A stretch of DNA of 64,000 nt, taken from positions 186,001 through 250,000 of the forward strand of contig CAJNDS010002735.1 of the NCBI GenBank assembly GCA_905221605.1, written 5' to 3'. The notes under the pieces were generated by a model. The model was given only the letters and a program-made list of their open reading frames with translations. It searched no databases and was not told the DNA's origin. The first letter of the stretch is position 1, and each line of letters begins with the position of its first letter. The translations under genes and the position numbers were made by a program. Of this stretch, positions 10,570 through 18,965 are shown piece by piece. This DNA comes from Symbiodinium natans. Lineage: Eukaryota; Sar; Dinophyceae; Suessiales; Symbiodiniaceae.

Positions 10570-10984
10570 GGAGCGGATTGCTGCTCTCCGAGCAACAAAA
10601 GCAAAAGGCTACTAGAACCAAAACACTCAAAGCTCCGGATCTGTTCCTTCGTGCACCTCCGAAAGGCGCTCCAATCCCTTGCATAAGCGAAAAACACCCC
10701 ATGAAAAACATGACGCACACACGCAAAACAAGCTCCAAAGCATGTATGTTCCCAAGGTTCCAAAGCAACATGCTCAAGCAATTCAATCCAAGCTCAAAAA
10801 CCAAGCGCAAGCTCAAGCCAAACATGTCATGCTGCTTCCTAATCAAATTCAAGCCACACATGTCATGCTGTTTCCTAAGAGCTTTGTCGAAAACAAGCTC
10901 TTCTTGAGGACTTTCGGGATTGAAGATCTCAGACCTAAACCCTCGAAGGAGAAACGAAAACGGAGTTGAAGACAAAGCGTGTCG

Positions 10985-12496
10985 GCCACACTGCTCATCA
11001 TCGAGCTCATCGACCTTATGCAGGCTTTTTCCTCCTTTCTTCAAGATGCTCCTGGGAGCGGTCCGCTGTCCTGAGGGGATAGGAACCTCAGATCCTGGCA
11101 CAACAGCGTCCTTCAGTGAATCAAGTTCCATGTCTTTAGGCCCCTCCGCCCCTTTCTTGGAGGAGGCTTTAGACTTCTTTCCCCCACTAAACGCCCACCA
11201 GGCCCGATTGTGACCAACCAACTTGATACTCTTCTTGTTCCCTTTGTACATTCGGGACCCCGTTTTGGACAGATAGGTCTTCCAACCCAATTCCGCCCCA
11301 CACCATGGAGAGAGGACGTTAAACCCGACATCAGCCACCAACACCTCCCCGAGTCTCAGAAGAACATCACCGAAGTAGACTTCGATATCGACCACAGACG
11401 AAACGTCGATCGAACCTCCAGAGGCGTTGAACAGACTGGCTGCCTTGTCGTGTGTCTTCACCACGCGAAATCCTGAGATAAACTGGTTGGAAACTATGTG
11501 GCACGTAGCCCCACTATCAACCAACCAAACATCCCTCGGGCTAACTCCTAGGTGCGAGCACATCTGAGAGAGGTTTCCTCTTTGAGAAAACTTCGAGCCT
11601 AAGGCCCCCATTGAATCTCCAACTACGGTGCCTACCGGCTTCACCTCTTCAGGCGCGTTCAGAACACGAGGAGGAAGAGAAGGTTCGGCCGAAGCTTCCC
11701 GCACTCCAGAAAAACCCAAAGCCATCAAGGTGGCTTCCCCAGAGTCTGCTTCCGATTCGGGCTCACCCAAGTAACGGCCTTTCCCTTTTCCTTTCTTCTT
11801 CTTCGACTTCTCCTTGCCCTTTCCGCGTCCTTTGGGGCTCTTGTCCCCGTGCTCGCTCCGAGGAGTTCCACCTCCCCGCGGCGTTCCTCCACCTTTGGGA
11901 GTTCCCCCACCTTTGGGGTTTCGGTCCCCTTTTCCTTTGTCCTTAGGCTTCTTTCGATCCTTTCCATGGTCGCCCTTGCCTTTGTCCGGACTTCCACCAC
12001 CACGGGCCTTCTCATCCCTTTGCTTCTGCCAGCATTTCTCAGCTTGGTGTCCCCGTTTCCCGCAGTAATCACACAGAGTGTCACTGAGGGATCGAGACGT
12101 TCCACCTGGAGCCTCACATAGTCGAAGCTGTTCTTCGTAGTACTTCAGACTGCTGCACAATGAGTTCCAGTCGTTGCTCTTCCCATGCAAGACAACGTAT
12201 TGACGAAGCTCGGTATTCACCGCTTGCAAAAGGATACTGCACCGATCAGCCTCTGACAGAAGAAGTTCAGGGAAATTCGACAGCTTTGCCTCAGACCGAG
12301 AAAACTCATCTTCAAGGTGCCTAATGAGGTCAGTAGGTCGCCGAATATGTTGGCACGTGTGCTGCAACTTCAAACACTGGTCACGCACGAAGACGGCTTC
12401 CATGCGGGATACTATGCTGTACTGCTGCGTGATGGTGCGCATGGCCTCGTACCCACAGGCACTCAAAGCCTGTCGCTTCGAGCAAGAGCGTAGCAA
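10985..12496 (-). CDS. Copia Gag C-terminus, CCHC knuckle and aspartic protease
   Basis: The minus-strand frame begins inside gag with an all-helical segment (TQQYSIVSRMEAVFVRDQ, HLEDEFSRSEAKLSNFPELL) typical of the copia gag capsid region. The zinc knuckle CDYCGKRGHQAEKC (C-x2-C-x4-H-x4-C, about 12030-12072) follows. A Lys/Gly-rich tract and then the retropepsin active site WLVDSGATCHIV (about 11494-11524) come next, with the second-lobe GFNVLSPW. Gag packages element RNA and the protease matures the polyprotein. The frame continues as low-conservation sequence to about 10985, then enters the inserted segment. At its upstream end it overlaps the preceding gag frame near 12480-12530, where a frameshift must lie. 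Confidence 0.75.
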
Positions 12497-12975
12497 CTCC
12501 AGACCCCTTTCCCACTTGCCAGGGCTTGGGTCAGGTAGTAAAACAGCTTAGCGCTCCGCGCTGCAACTTCCACACTGAGATCCTTCTGGAGTATCTCGTG
12601 TTTCACCTTCACACACAGCTGAAGCTCCCGAACGAAAGACTCGTCTTGCAAAGCCAACCATGAGCTCAAAGTCTCCACATAGCCATGCCACGTTTCCACT
12701 TCTCGCATGCGTCCTTTGCTCATGCCTTGATGCTCCAGCAATGGCAAAGGCGGTAGGTACTTCTCCGCTCGGTTCTGAAGAGTGGACCCACCACTAAAAG
12801 AAGTAGACGAAGACGACCCCGTCGCTGCTGTGGCACCAGGTCCCGAAAACGGGTCAGCAGTCTTGGCTTTAGCTGCAGCCTCAGCAACCAACTTAGCAGT
12901 CTCCGCTGCCTTCTCTTCGGCCTCGTTTCGGCGTTTCTCCTCTAAGTCCATGCGTCTCATGAGAGCAGCTATCAA
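12463..12975 (-). CDS. Copia Gag middle segment (frame-shifted)
   Basis: About 170 residues: a charged coiled coil (LEEKRRNEAEEKAAETAKL), an Ala/Ser-rich linker, then helices with VETWHGYVETLSSWLALQDE and VELQ-type capsid sequence leading to FYYLTQALASGK. The sequence then flows into the next frame (LELLRSCSKRQAL). This is the N-terminal half of the copia capsid. It is not continuous with the following protease frame because of a frameshift near 12500. Confidence 0.6.
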   Translation of the reverse strand: MIAALMRRMDLEEKRRNEAEEKAAETAKLVAEAAAKAKTADPFSGPGATAATGSSSSTSFSGGSTLQNRAEKYLPPLPLLEHQGMSKGRMREVETWHGYVETLSSWLALQDESFVRELQLCVKVKHEILQKDLSVEVAARSAKLFYYLTQALASGKGVWSCYALARSDRL

Positions 12976-13018
12976 CTGCTGGTTCTGTTAAGTAGCCTGC
13001 CCTTGCTGACGCAAGAGC

Positions 13019-13297
13019 TCAAGTGCAGACTGGTTCTGCTGACGTAGATTTCCAACACGATGGCTTGAAACCCAGTCTCGGTTCCTCCACCGCTGGCTGT
13101 GGGCAAAGTTCCCCCTGCCTGACTGCCCGCTGGTAAAGCCTGCGCTTGAGCAGGAGTTGCCGGAGGGGACTCAAAGGGTTCGGTGCTTCCTGAGGTCGCA
13201 AAGTTGTCTGGCCTGCTTGACCAAACAGCAAAGCCTCTTCTTCAGGACTCACGTCCGGAACCGGCACCTGAGAAGGGTCCGGAGCTTGGGCGGCCAT
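13019..13297 (-). CDS. Copia Gag N-terminal leader segment
   Basis: Starts at Met 13297 (MAAQAPDPSQVPVPDVS), reads about 92 residues rich in Pro, Gln and Glu, and stops at 13019. It lies just downstream (minus strand) of the 5' LTR at 13438, where a gag start is expected. The next gag piece is in another frame from 12975, so this is either a small leader ORF or a frame-shifted gag N-terminus. No domain recognised. Confidence 0.45.
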   Translation of the reverse strand: MAAQAPDPSQVPVPDVSPEEEALLFGQAGQTTLRPQEAPNPLSPLRQLLLKRRLYQRAVRQGELCPQPAVEEPRLGFKPSCWKSTSAEPVCT

Positions 13298-13437
13298 GGT
13301 CTCTGCTGGAACGTCCTTAGATAAGAACCACGCTGAGACGAAGAATACGAATGATACGAAGCAGAGTTTTTGGGACACAACTTCCTGAAGCTTCAACTCT
13401 TGCTTTTCCACTCTCTTTTTCACTCCCAAAACACAGG

Positions 13438-13930
13438 TGTTCGGCAAGTCTCTCGCAGAGTCAGCGCAGCTTCACTTTCGTGAATTCCATCTCAACTTTG
13501 TTAAACAAAGGAGGAACACATGCAAACGTCCGAATGCTTCTCAGGACTTCAGTGCTTCAGCAAAACAAGCATACAAGTGCACAGCCACTCTGCTCGAACC
13601 TCAGTACGACGACACGAGCGAAGCGAGAGTCGGCGGCCAATGTTTAAAGAGCAAACTCAGAGAACACGCACTCTTCAAGAATGCTCCTAAAGCATCTCGA
13701 GTGCTTCTGCTCATCATGCACACTCCAAGCATCTCCGTCAAGCTCAAAGCAAGAAACACTTTCAAGCCAAGCTCCAAACATGCTATGTCCATGCCTGTTT
13801 CTGCTGACACCAAACAAACGGTTCAAGCACAGCTCTCAACTCACGCAATGCAAACTCATGGTTCATGTCACATGTGCAAGACATCCTGTCAACTGTAAAG
13901 GCACTCACAAGGAAGTCAAACACTTTCACA
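13438..13930 (-). repeat. 5' LTR of the copia element
   Basis: 493 bp with TG...CA ends, matching 3725-4222. On the coding strand the bases following it read CCTGTGTTTTGGG. I could not match this to a common tRNA primer-binding site. Confidence 0.92.
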
Positions 13931-14480
13931 GAAGGGAGAGTGGTTTTCCCGAAGCGCCCTTGACCCAACAGCAAGCTGGCAGATCAGGTCTTGATGGCTG
14001 GCCTCTGCTGTGGCATCAATCACTTGTGGTGTGTGCAGGGACCCCTTGCAGTTTTGTCAAGCTTTCTCTCATCTTAACACACCCCTTTGACTAACCCAAT
14101 GTTCCATACCAACCTACTACCACTCCAACCTTCAAACCACCCCAAACCCTATAGGAAGACCAACTAGCAAGCCCCCACTTAAGACCCACATCAACACCCA
14201 CATCAACACCCCCAAAAGCCAAATACACTTACAAGAACCATCCCCCAACCTCCAATATGCTTTGATCAACTCAATCAGATATTTTCAGATGCACCAAAGT
14301 ACAAAAACTAACCCCCCAGACGCACTGAGAGACCAACTTATCAAATTCACCAGAACCACGGCCCAAGACCTCTTGAAACATGCCCCACTACACGCGAATT
14401 AGAAGGTCTACGCAAGCTCACGACACATAGACGGTGGTCCAACGGGTGAAAGGGAAGCTTCGTAGGTGGATTTTAAGATC
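13931..14480. other. Target-side continuation and C/A-rich spacer
   Basis: Immediately right of the LTR, about 10 further codons (VVFPKRP then stop) would continue the interrupted methyltransferase-element frame if the copia insertion were removed. From about 14070 to 14400 the plus strand is C/A-rich low complexity (ACCAACC, CCCAC and similar). No gene is supported here. Confidence 0.4.
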
Positions 14481-14488
14481 CACCGTTT

Positions 14489-14800
14489 TCACAAGCGGCC
14501 TTTGCAAATCAGGGCGCGCATGATGAAGGCTGCAGTCCAAACAATCTGGTCGATGGCCCGGAGCGTGAGCTTGTCGGCACTGTTGACCCCATTTTCGGCC
14601 AAGTCATCGATGGGCCTTAGTTTCCCTCTTTGATCCACTGCAAATCGACGGACCGGACTATGAGCCCTTGAAGTAGTGTTCGAGTTCGCCAGGACCGAGC
14701 TGGGTCCAGCCACTCCTTTTCCGCAAACTCAGCATGCGTGATGTCGAAAAGATCTTGCTCATGGGGATTTGCCGGGCTTTGGGCTGTTTTATCCCACAAG
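14489..14800 (-). pseudogene. Reverse transcriptase fragment of a second retroelement
   Basis: Two overlapping minus-strand frames together give a fingers-region fragment. The first is FDITHAEFAEKEWLDPARSW (about 14720-14770). After a frameshift comes VRRFAVDQRGKLRPIDDLAE with NGVNSADKLT (about 14540-14660). The KLRPIDD...VN pattern is the conserved start of the palm/fingers in a class of reverse transcriptases common in dinoflagellate repeats. The catalytic YxDD region is absent. It is a short decayed relic with at least one frameshift; the family beyond reverse transcriptase is not assigned. Confidence 0.5.
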
Positions 14801-15014
14801 AGGGGCTTCAGGACCTCAGTCTGTTCCTCAGTTCTGCCGGTTTAGCCACAAGACGGAAGCCGCTATCAAGAGACTTCTTACCTCTTACTACGCTTGCCAC
14901 GGAAGGGTGGAGGACGCTGCAGTTGTTCCTCGCGCCCCTCAACTCCTGAGCCCACTTCCACCTGCGTCGAACAACAGTCAAAAGGACCATCAAGGAGCCG
15001 GCCTGGTCAGGTAG

Positions 15015-15180
15015 GGCTGTGGCTACTGAGTACTCTGGTGGGATTAAGGTTGAGGCATAGGTTGTTATGGTTTGGGTCTTCGGGTGAGTCTTTCCTAGGG
15101 TTCTACCTATGGGTCTTCGGTGGGATTAGAGTTGAGGTGTAGGTTGTTATGGTTCTTTGGGTTTTCATAGGGGGTGGTAC
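15015..15180 (+). repeat. Imperfect ~85-bp tandem duplication
   Basis: GGGATTA(A/G)(G/A)GTTGAGG followed by TAGGTTGTTATGGTT occurs at about 15040 and again at about 15122, with GGTCTTCGG-type spacers. Two copies, no ORF of note. Confidence 0.5.
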
Positions 15181-15199
15181 ACGAATTGTGAAAATTAGG

Positions 15200-16420
15200 G
15201 TGATAATGCGGGGGCTTGACGATACTTTTACCTAAATGGAAATGGCCATCGCTAACTACCCCTCCAAACTCAGCAGTTTTGGAAATGCTGTCCAACGCTT
15301 GCATGACTTCATCCTGTTTAGGTATTGCTTCATTAACGTTCACTTGAAGATCAGTATATTGGGTGCATCAACAGACCAAACGGCAATATTTGGGCTGTTC
15401 ACAGACTGGCTGACAATTACCTTAGTGGCGTTCTTTTGCAGTGTAATAGGGATTGGAATCCCCGCACGAATGTGTTCAGTGACAGCAACTTCAAGCTTGG
15501 TAGGTGCAGTGATGATCCGAAGATTACCAAGGTGGAAGGCATGGATGATAGAGTGCTGCTTATTGAGGATGTGATTGATTTGAAAGGCTTGTATTATTGT
15601 CACGTCTGTAGGGAGTCTCAACATAGGCAAAGTTAGGACATGCTGAAGCCTTTGACGTGGCAATGAAACCCATGTTTGCAACTCACGTTATTTGCTTCTG
15701 ATGGAAAATCTTTGGTAGCTCAAGCGCACAAGTAGCTCGGTGCTGGCCTTCCGCAAGCGCGAAAATAGGGGATTTTTTTTGCAACTTTGACAGTACCACA
15801 TTTATTGATGAGCTGATTAATCTGTTGGTCAAAAATTGCCACAGTGCCTTCAACATAAACAAGAATGGGCTCTGACGCTTTTGGGGTTGCAGGTCCATGC
15901 AATGGGCTCTGACTCATTTGGGGTTGCAGGTCCATGCACAAGCTGACGAATAACCTTGATGCTACCCGGTTCCCGTTGTTTATCGAACTTGAGAAGCACG
16001 GCAAGCTCTCGTGTTGCCTTCTTTTCACTGTCTGTATAGGAAAAGTGTTCCAAGCAGTGCACTCGGGGTCTGCTCAACTTCCGATAGAGTGCAGGGATAC
16101 CGCCTGTGTTGTAGACATGATCTTGGGCGGATCAACGCCAATGCTGTCGCTTCTGGCTTTGGACAGCCTGCCAATGTCATCTCTAAAGTTCCAACGAATC
16201 GTCTGGGAAGGTTATCTTCGACTGTGACAACAGATGGCTTGGTGGAAAATAGCACCTTTGTGTTTGTAATCTGTTCACTCGCAAGTCCAAAAGCAATCCT
16301 GTAAGATTTTTCGGCAACACGCTGGAGACGATACTGTGCGAGCTTTGTGAAAAAGCTTTGTACCACAGGTTTGCAGTCCAAAAGGCCTTCCGACCTTCTG
16401 TCGTGAGCACAAAAAGGCAG
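15200..16420 (-). pseudogene. Decayed multi-exon gene, function unknown
   Basis: Several minus-strand stretches look coding but lie in different frames. About 16400-16025 has VTVEDNLPRRFVGTLEM and ALIRPRSC. About 16030-15915 has RELAVLLKFDKQREPGSIKV. About 15850-15720 has LVYVEGTVAIFDQQINQLIN. About 15680-15340 has TIIQAFQINHILNKQHSIIH and TKLEVAVTEHIRAGIPIPI. About 15345-15200 has VNVNEAIPKQDEVMQALDS. They could be exons of one leftward-transcribed gene. A duplicated GGGGTTGCAGGTCCATGCA (about 15882 and 15922) lies in one presumed intron. No domain recognised. Stops between pieces may be introns or decay. Confidence 0.3.
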
Positions 16421-16481
16421 CACCCAAATTATTCCGAAGCTATCCGACCGCTGAGGCGTGCTGTGCAGTAAAATTGAACCG

Positions 16482-16545
16482 CGGGGGGGTGGGTGGGGTG
16501 TATTGGGGGGTGGGAGGGCTGGAAGGGAGTGGGGGAGTGGGGAGT

Positions 16546-16576
<31 letters not shown>

Positions 16577-16816
16577 GGGGGGGAGTGGGGAGGGAGGATG
16601 GGGAGTGGGTGGTTGGGGAGCGCAGAAGCATGTCGTGATGCACTGCGGGTGAAAAGTGCTGGAAGTGGTCCAGGTTGGGGGTTTCGAGCCCGAAACCTGG
16701 ACTTGGGAGAAGAGGGCAAAAAAGCAAGGAGTTGGGGGGGGGGAGGGGGGAGTGGGGGGGAGTGCGGGGGAGTGGGGGGAGTGAGGGAGTTGGGGAGTGG
16801 GGAGGGGGAGTCGCGG
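16482..16816 (+). repeat. G-run tracts, quadruplex-prone
   Basis: Two blocks (16482-16619 and 16731-16816) consist mainly of runs of 3 to more than 20 G separated by T, A or AGT. The C-rich strand gives spurious Pro-rich ORFs and the G strand Gly/Trp-rich ones. Such density of G runs predicts G-quadruplex formation on the plus strand. Confidence 0.85.
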
Positions 16817-16850
16817 GTTTGGGGGCACCGGAGCCCTCAAAACACTGCAT

Positions 16851-17897
16851 TTCCTTGTATTTTCATTATTAAATTGTATGGTCTTTTAGTATCTTGCTTA
16901 CGCGCCTATAGCATACATGAAAAGGGCGCGCGTATTTCGTTCTCATTTCGTTCTTACAATTCACGCGTTCGTTTGCTTCGTTCACTCGCTTGTAATTGTA
17001 TTCACTTCGCTCATGTTGTGCGCGATAAAAGAATTCGCGAGCGTGAATACAAAAAGGAAAAAGCAAATTATAAGAGTGTGAATGTAGTGAGCCCGTGTAC
17101 TTTCGTAAACTCACTCACTGTTCTCACCTTCTAATTTCATAAGAGCCGTACAAAAGACCTTAATTTTGGTCCCTTTGAATCAGACCTTTGATGCAGTATT
17201 AACAAAGGGAGAAGAGGTCCTAGAAAGATAGGTGGTTAAGAGAGATCAATTGGATTACAAACGAGTGAAACGAGTGCGTGAATCTAATGAGCGAACGAAT
17301 GAACCGCCCCCGGGATACAATGAACAAGGGTGAATAACCACCATCATTGAGACGCATTATTAACCTAGCTCGTTGGCCCTTTTAATGCACTCCTTTCAAT
17401 CACTTCCAGGCGATAATATATGTACTAATACTGCTTCGGGGAAAAAGAGAATACGAAGTGAATAAATGAATGAGGGAACGAGTGAACGAAGAGAACAAGT
17501 AAACGAAATGAATGCGAGAACGAAGTAAAGAGGGAGGAAAGACAAAGGCAATTTTCTCATTTTGCATGCGTGATACAAAATATAGTCATTAGTGCGCACA
17601 CACTTTCATTTATGCGCAAAGAATATTAGTACTACTGAAATACTATTTATAAAAGGGGTTATTAATCCAAACATAAGATTACATGTGAACGATAGTAATT
17701 CAATGGACACAAATGAAGGTGGCTTTTGTTAGTCTTTGTGCTCACTACATTCATTAACTTGTTCACTTCGTGACACCACAAAATATGAATAAGCGAGCGC
17801 CATAAAGGGTTGGGGGCAGCGGGGAGGGCCGAGCAGCAGCGCAGGTTTGGAGAGGGTAGCGGGGGACGGGGAATACGGGCACAGCGGGGTGGGAAAA
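16851..17897. other. AT-rich island flanked by 21-bp direct repeats
   Basis: About 1 kb of low-GC DNA in a GC-rich neighbourhood. It has many variants of TTCGTTC/GAACGAA and CACTCG/CGAGTG in both orientations. It is bracketed by GGAGCCCTCAAAACACTGCAT (16830-16850) and GGAGCCCTTAAGACACTGCA(T) (17898-17918), 19 of 21 bases identical, each next to G-rich DNA. No convincing ORF. It may be an inserted segment between copies of a repeat; origin unknown. Confidence 0.45.
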
Positions 17898-17918
17898 GGA
17901 GCCCTTAAGACACTGCAT

Positions 17919-18960
17919 GTCAGATCGTGGAGGGTGTGGAGGGGGTAGGGGGCAGCGTGGGGGCGCTGGGGTGTTTAAAGGGGAGCTGGGCGCTGGAGTT
18001 TTTCCAACGGACCAAGCGACATGTCTCTTCCATAAGGGCAGGCACTATGAAGATCTTGCGGAAGTTGCAACGCTGCGAATGCAGGTTCCTGTTCCGAAAG
18101 AGGCATGTCGTCACCACGATAAATGGTCATGTCGATATTCCGCACGTTAGGCTTGAATTGTTGCCCGGCAACTTTCGTCGCGTACACCGTCGGAGTGAAG
18201 AGAACCAACGCGAGGACATGCAAGCGTAGCAAGCACACCTCTCAAATGCAAAGCTGTCGCCTAGGTTTGTGCGGTTTATGGTTCAAAGTTGGCAAGTCGT
18301 AGCATTACCAGGCATTCTGTCACAGCGGTTTGTACATAAAGGCGGCCACAGTCTTCATGTACATAACATGTTATCGGTTACAATCGAGTTTCAAGAGAGT
18401 CGTACATTGTGGTTGCTCCGCGAAAAAAACCATTGAAAGGCAACTGTTGTGAGTAGATGTTTGGTTGGTCATCCCTGTGTGGCGTATGGCCGATGGACCT
18501 TTACCGGCACCACCACGCTACATCGCGAGTTTGGCAGCCAGGGGCATAACATTTCCAGTTTTACCTGGAGTGCCATCTGTGCGGCACTTTCATTGAGCAC
18601 CACCCAGCATGCAAGAGTTGCAAGTTCACCAAGGTGCACTCTCAGCGTGTGTTTCGCCTGAGCTGTGTGTTCTTTCTGGTATGTGCAGTTGGCAGCCTCG
18701 TACCGAGCTCAGTGTGATTGCGTTTGTCCGGCACCGAAGTACTGCCTTGTTGTGTAAACCAAGTTGCCCTGTGTGTCCAGCACTTTAGCATCGCGCCACA
18801 TGTACATGCACAACATTGTTTTGCACAAGACCGTGAGGTACTGTTCTGGCCGATCCTCATCAAAGAGGACTTCGAGGTTTCGGGCTTTGATGCGAGCGCC
18901 TTTTTTTGTGAGCCCTGTGAGCCTGAGACATTCAGGCGTACCTTCAATGTGACGGGCCCC
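17919..18960 (-). pseudogene. Further minus-strand exon-like pieces, unknown
   Basis: Three minus-strand stretches look coding. About 18238-17980 has VYATKVAGQQFKPNVRNIDM and MPLSEQEPAFAALQLPQDL. About 18660-18490 has LRVHLGELATLACWVVLNES and MALQVKLEMLCPWLPNSRC. About 18965-18700 has GPVTLKVRLNVSGSQGSQK. They share orientation with the pieces at 15.2-16.4 kb and may be upstream exons of the same gene, now separated by the G-run and AT-rich insertions. No family recognised. Confidence 0.28.
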
Positions 18961-18965
18961 AGCAT

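Larger units (their letters stand above)
3725..13930 (-). mobile_element. Ty1/copia-type LTR retrotransposon, ~10.2 kb
   Basis: Two direct LTRs (3725-4222 and 13438-13930) bound a minus-strand element. Read on the minus strand the order is gag with CCHC knuckle, aspartic protease, integrase, reverse transcriptase, RNase H, then an extra methyltransferase-like domain. Integrase ahead of reverse transcriptase defines the copia order. A purine-rich GAGGGGG abuts the 3' LTR. About 8 substitutions and a few small indels separate the LTRs, so insertion looks fairly recent. The flanking pentamers are AGAGG (3720-3724) and GAAGG (13931-13935), an imperfect target duplication. The element is longer than usual because ~2.6 kb of unrelated sequence lies between protease and integrase. 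Gag has frameshifts, so it is probably non-autonomous now. Confidence 0.9.

Noticed and set aside
9889-10686. Plus-strand ORFs across the inserted GC-rich segment (also 8670-9641)
   Set aside because: Shadows of the minus-strand ORF. The minus-strand reading has the more protein-like composition and matches the element's direction.
13420-13437. tRNA primer-binding site next to the 5' LTR
   Set aside because: The sequence CCTGTGTTTTGGG after the LTR did not match a tRNA 3' end I could recognise, so no site is annotated.
16025-16840. Pro-rich minus-strand ORF
   Set aside because: The Pro-rich half is the complement of the G-run tract; only the first ~120 residues are possibly coding.
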